Assembly: GCF_016584105.1 (NCBI RefSeq)
Contig: NZ_NRSM01000006.1
Span: forward strand, 1 to 64,000
Direction of reading: 5' to 3'
Origin: Ectothiorhodospira shaposhnikovii
GTDB taxonomy: Bacteria > Pseudomonadota > Gammaproteobacteria > Ectothiorhodospirales > Ectothiorhodospiraceae
DNA length: 64,000 bases
Shown: piece by piece, positions 63,422-64,000 of the stretch
Numbering within the stretch: position 1 is the first letter of the stretch
Layout of the letters: the number at the start of each line of letters is the position of its first letter
Translations under genes and position numbers: made by a program
The notes under the pieces: model-generated
Databases searched by the model: none
Told to the model about the DNA's origin: nothing
The model's input: the letters and a program-made list of their open reading frames with translations, nothing else

Positions 63422-63600
63422 GGGAGCGAGGACCAGGGCGAAAGGACGCCGAAACAGGCAGGGAGGGACGGTGTGAATTCTACACCCGTTGAGCGCAAAA
63501 CGCAGGATCAACCCGGTTTCGTCGCGCCGGGGATGTCGGGCCAAAGGGGCTTCCATTAGGATATGACCCTTTCCACTTCGCTTTTCAGGACGTCAAGGTA

Positions 63601-64000
63601 TTGAAACACGCCCCCATCGCCCCCCATGTCGCCTGGTTCCGCGACGCCGCCCCCTATATCAACGCCCATCGGGATCGCACCTTCGTGATCGCCTTCGGCG
63701 GCGAGGCGGCGCTGCAGCCGGGGTTCGCCGCCCTGCTCCATGACATCGCCATCCTGCAGACCCTGGGGGTCCGGCTGGTGCTGGTGCATGGCGCCCGCCC
63801 TCAGATCGAGGAACGCCTGCGGGCCCGGGGGGCGGAAATCCGCTACGTCAACGGCCTGCGGATCACCGATGAACAGGCCCTGCGGGCGGTGAAGGATGCC
63901 GCCGGTTCCCTGCGGGTGGAGATCGAGGCCCTGCTGTCCATGGGGCTGGCCAATACCCCCATGTCCGGGGTCCGGGTACGGGTTTCCTCCGGCAATTTCG
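63601..64000 (+). CDS. argA: N-acetylglutamate synthase ArgA, 5' part (cut by window end)
   Basis: The frame begins with a TTG at 63601 (AAGG two bases before, AGGA ten before) and is open to the edge. HVAWFRDAAPYINAHRDRTF, FGGEAALQPGF and LVLVHGARPQIEERL are the amino-acid-kinase-like N-terminal domain of classical ArgA; the GNAT domain lies outside. It makes N-acetylglutamate, the first step of arginine synthesis. It is divergent from the GNAT-C39 gene. Confidence 0.9.
   Translation, partial: MKHAPIAPHVAWFRDAAPYINAHRDRTFVIAFGGEAALQPGFAALLHDIAILQTLGVRLVLVHGARPQIEERLRARGAEIRYVNGLRITDEQALRAVKDAAGSLRVEIEALLSMGLANTPMSGVRVRVSSGNF

Overview
The window is a high-GC chromosomal segment of a gammaproteobacterium. 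A type II secretion operon, TamA/TamB, the PilT family, a GlnE of normal size, a RimB/RimK pair and single-domain ArgA point that way. An Ectothiorhodospiraceae-like sulfur or halophilic lineage is my guess from gene content, not from a search. I see no rRNA, tRNA, CRISPR array or prophage.

Left end (1-4.9 kb) is accessory: a partial Rpn-type nuclease, a toxin-antitoxin pair lying between the head and tail of a broken REP-associated tyrosine transposase, an intact copy of that transposase, a strong terminator, and a frameshifted secreted-protein gene. From 4.5 to 15.4 kb a minus-strand operon encodes a type II secretion system, gspE-F-G-H-I-J-K-L-M, a GspC-like protein, gspD and a small lipoprotein. 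From 15.5 to 29.1 kb lies an envelope and polysaccharide block: three glycosyltransferases, a WcaJ-type initiating transferase, a sulfotransferase, a flippase-like membrane protein, and CysD/CysNC, which make PAPS. Embedded in it are a trypsin-like protease with a GlyGly-CTERM tail and the matching rhombosortase, a secretion partner set for the nearby type II system.

From 29.3 to 54.3 kb are mostly housekeeping and regulatory genes: IlvE, GlnE, two PilT-family ATPases with a HEAT-repeat Ser/Thr kinase, an iron ABC transporter (FbpABC), RimB/RimK, TamA/TamB, an MBL/beta-CASP nuclease and IlvD.

The most interesting part is 55.2-60.6 kb. A sigma-54 activator and an outer-membrane beta-barrel gene (plus strand) converge on a four-gene minus operon. 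That operon encodes an Asn/Ser/Asp-rich repeat protein with a signal peptide, two small secreted proteins sharing its C-terminal domain, and a periplasmic C39-type peptidase resembling FapD. Near-consensus sigma-54 promoters lie upstream of both the activator gene and the repeat-protein gene. I propose a Fap-like but distinct surface-fibre export system. It is followed by an RLAN/ATP-grasp ligase and a GNAT-C39 fusion, then argA, which is cut by the window end.

Short inverted palindromic repeats of one family (core CCCGCnnnnGCGGG, ending in GTCAT/ATGAC) occur at 19.3, 29.2, 29.6 and 40.4 kb.
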